This document shows positions 29,414 through 30,747 of a stretch of DNA of 30,747 nt, piece by piece. Source of the DNA: a virus; IMG/VR virus record IMGVR_UViG_3300036795_000066, positions 1 through 30,747 of that record; one strand, 5' to 3'. Position 1 is the stretch's first letter, and each line of letters opens with the position of its first letter. The translations under genes and the position numbers were made by a program. The notes under the pieces were generated by a model, which had not been told where the DNA came from, did not search any database, and was given only the letters and a program-made list of their open reading frames with translations.

Positions 29414-29959
29414 CTAGTCCAGTAGGTCTTCCAGCGTCAGGCCGAGCTGATACGCGTACGACAGATAAGCCTTGGTCAGTTCGGCCACCGCGTGAGCATC
29501 TCCTAGGGCGGTGTGCGCGTTGTCGTAGGTGATGCCCTCGGCCGCGCACAGATCCGCCAGTTTCCGACTACCCCCACGTTGTCTGCGCCCGAGCGCCCAT
29601 GCGGCCCGGATCGTGCACAGGGTGGGGGTAGTTGGCATGTCCAGGCCGGCTCGCTCGAACTCGTAGCGCAGGAAGTTGTGGTCGAAGTTCACGTTGTGCG
29701 CGACTATGACCGTGTCCTTGATTCGCTGAGCTAGATCTTCCGCCACAGCTTCGAACTCGGGCGCCCCGGCCAACATCTCCGCCGTAATGCCGTGGGCGAA
29801 AGTGGGTCCTGGGTCGCAACCGGGATTGACCAGCGTGGAGAACGTCTCGGCTAGCCCACCGTCCGGGTCCAGGACCACGAGCGCGATCTCTAGGACGCGA
29901 TCAGTGCTGGGCCGCAGTCCGGTCGTTTCGAGGTCCAGGCACGCGATCTTTGGGCTCAC
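29414..29959 (-). CDS. DnaQ-like DEDDh 3'-5' exonuclease, 181 aa
   Basis: GTG 29959 is the start. All three exonuclease motifs are present: Exo I CLDLETTGL (D9, E11), Exo II AHNVNFDHNFL (D93) and Exo III AHTALGDAHA (H149, D154), so it is of the DEDDh type. These enzymes remove 3' nucleotides and proofread or trim DNA or RNA. The length is that of a free-standing exonuclease domain without a polymerase. It lies directly beside the GATC-rich region, which suggests a replication role (inference). A 9-bp inverted repeat (29988-29996 and 30027-30035) lies in its upstream region. Confidence 0.92.
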   Translation of the reverse strand: MSPKIACLDLETTGLRPSTDRVLEIALVVLDPDGGLAETFSTLVNPGCDPGPTFAHGITAEMLAGAPEFEAVAEDLAQRIKDTVIVAHNVNFDHNFLRYEFERAGLDMPTTPTLCTIRAAWALGRRQRGGSRKLADLCAAEGITYDNAHTALGDAHAVAELTKAYLSYAYQLGLTLEDLLD

Positions 29960-30060
29960 GACGGGCTCTCACACTCAAAGTAAAGGTGCCACAGACGCAA
30001 GGGTTGTGGGTATCGGCCCTGGAGTGGTCTGTGGCGCATCAACCAGTGTACTTGACTACG

Positions 30061-30104
30061 ATGTTGATCTTGAAACTTCTTTTCTCCAAAAATTTCAAAA
30101 ATGC
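30061..30104. other. AT-rich patch, possible DNA unwinding element
   Basis: The segment is far more AT-rich than the surrounding GC-rich genome, with runs such as CCAAAAATTTCAAAAATG and a TTGAAA/TTTCAA inverted repeat (30070-30075 and 30093-30098). It lies about 70 bases left of the GATC array. AT-rich melting zones beside short repeats are typical of replication origins. Origin function is inferred from this layout only. Confidence 0.5.
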
Positions 30105-30175
30105 TGACGATCATGAACCCTTGCCCTGGAGGACCCACTTGTTGATCTAGTAGGGGGGTGGACACATGGCACAAT

Positions 30176-30360
30176 GTTGATCACCCAAGATCACGAGTGA
30201 TCATCGGACACCCATACGGTGATCATGCATGATCCACTGTCCAAGATCGTTGATCACCCATGATCACCAGTGATCCACTTCATCTCCATTGTTGATCACT
30301 CAAGATCGAATCTGGTCAACAATGATCAACTAGTGATCCAATCTGATCCACTTGTGATCA
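30176..30360. repeat. helically phased GATC array
   Basis: GATC begins at 30179, 30189, 30199, 30221, 30231, 30245, 30252, 30262, 30272, 30294, 30304, 30324, 30335, 30345 and 30356. All but 30245 fall within 1 base of a 10.4-bp lattice. Most are inside TGATCA, TGATCAC or TGATCCA. Longer copies begin GTTGATCACCCA at 30176 and 30249, offset 73 bases (seven turns), with a variant at 30291. Three looser GATC sites lie to the left (30066, 30109, 30144). Spacing by one helix turn puts the sites on one DNA face, as expected for cooperative protein binding. Confidence 0.9.
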
Positions 30361-30747
30361 TCAGGGCCCTGACCTGGCCTTATGCCGTGGCACCCCCATG
30401 CCTGACCCCATGCCTGGCCTGCCCTGATGCCCCGTGCTGGCCCCTGAGAGCGACGCTGACAGCCTCCCCATGCCGCTCCGGTACGAGACAGCCACCCCGT
30501 TGTGGATCATGTGTGTGAGGCTCTGAGGCCGTAACCTAGTTGTGACCACCACCTAGCTCAGTCACCCATTTGGCCTATATGCCTGAGGGTGTGCCTGGCC
30601 CATCCTGATGTCACAACTCAATCAGGTTCGGCAGGCGCCCCGAAGGGCCGGCCGTAGGCCACCCGCACACGCGGCGCTCACCCGGACGGGAGGCGCCAGA
30701 AGTGACAAGAGCGGCTCTGGTCATGATCAATAGCTCGCGCGGCACCC

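Larger units (their letters stand above)
29960..30747. other. long non-coding region with repeats
   Basis: No frame here has a credible ribosome site and protein-like composition. It holds, in order, an inverted repeat GCCACAGAC/GTCTGTGGC (29988-30035), an AT-rich patch (about 30061-30104), the phased GATC array (30176-30360), the 12-base palindrome TCAGGGCCCTGA (30361-30372) and a tandem CCCCATGCCTG(A/G) pair (30394-30417). Further right are a distant inverted repeat AGTTGTGAC (30538-30546) / GTCACAACT (30610-30618), a small CCTGAT/ATCAGG hairpin (30604-30626), a very GC-rich end, and one more TGATCA near 30725. Confidence 0.75.

Noticed and set aside
28668-29549. 293-residue minus-strand open frame opposite the plus operon
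   Set aside because: Arg/His/Pro-rich with no recognisable fold, while the plus strand has coupled genes with ribosome sites and zinc motifs.
30176-30360. CRISPR array
   Set aside because: There are no equal repeats with unique spacers of about 30 bases and no cas genes; the unit is about 10 bases and helically phased.
30270-30518. 82-residue plus-strand open frame in the repeat region
   Set aside because: No ribosome site; it translates the GATC repeats and a GC-rich stretch, with no protein-like pattern.

Overview
The window is part of a tailed double-stranded DNA phage genome with siphovirus (long non-contractile tail) gene order. High GC content, frequent GTG starts, strong purine-rich ribosome sites and several tail and membrane protein families that I know mainly from actinobacteriophages point to an actinobacterial host, possibly Streptomyces or a relative. 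The host assignment is inference. No integrase, repressor, lysis or DNA polymerase gene lies in the window, so lifestyle cannot be decided.

Layout. Most genes read leftward on the minus strand. From right to left they are: large terminase (28317-26893), two small membrane proteins, a charged small protein, four tRNA genes (26034-25732), portal, MuF-like protein, a small beta protein, an SGNH hydrolase, a membrane protein, a protease-scaffold fusion, the major capsid protein, a chain of small head-tail joining proteins, the major tail protein, frameshifting tail assembly chaperones, a 1456-residue tape measure, and eleven tail-tip or fibre genes, the last running off the left edge. Many neighbours overlap by 1 to 4 bases, indicating translational coupling. 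Strong hairpins follow the capsid gene and the tape measure gene and divide the operon.

Two groups of genes oppose this flow. Between portal and tRNAs, a plus-strand cassette with its own putative promoter and a terminator hairpin encodes a membrane-anchored secreted protein and a 25-residue cysteine microprotein; it has the layout of a moron. Right of the terminase, three coupled plus-strand genes converge on a minus-strand DEDDh exonuclease.

The right end (29960-30747) has no convincing gene. It holds an AT-rich stretch and then fifteen GATC sites in 181 bp. Fourteen of these sit on one lattice of about 10.4 bp, so they lie on one face of the DNA helix. This looks like a nucleoprotein assembly site (origin, partition site or operator array) and is the most striking feature here.

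Other notable points are a tail gene that appears to start at ATC with its ribosome site inside a hairpin, a tail protein family apparently split into two genes separated by three others, a probable one-base frameshift in another tail gene, a canonical GGGAAAC slippery site in the chaperone gene, and two tRNAs with leucine anticodons but no long variable arm.
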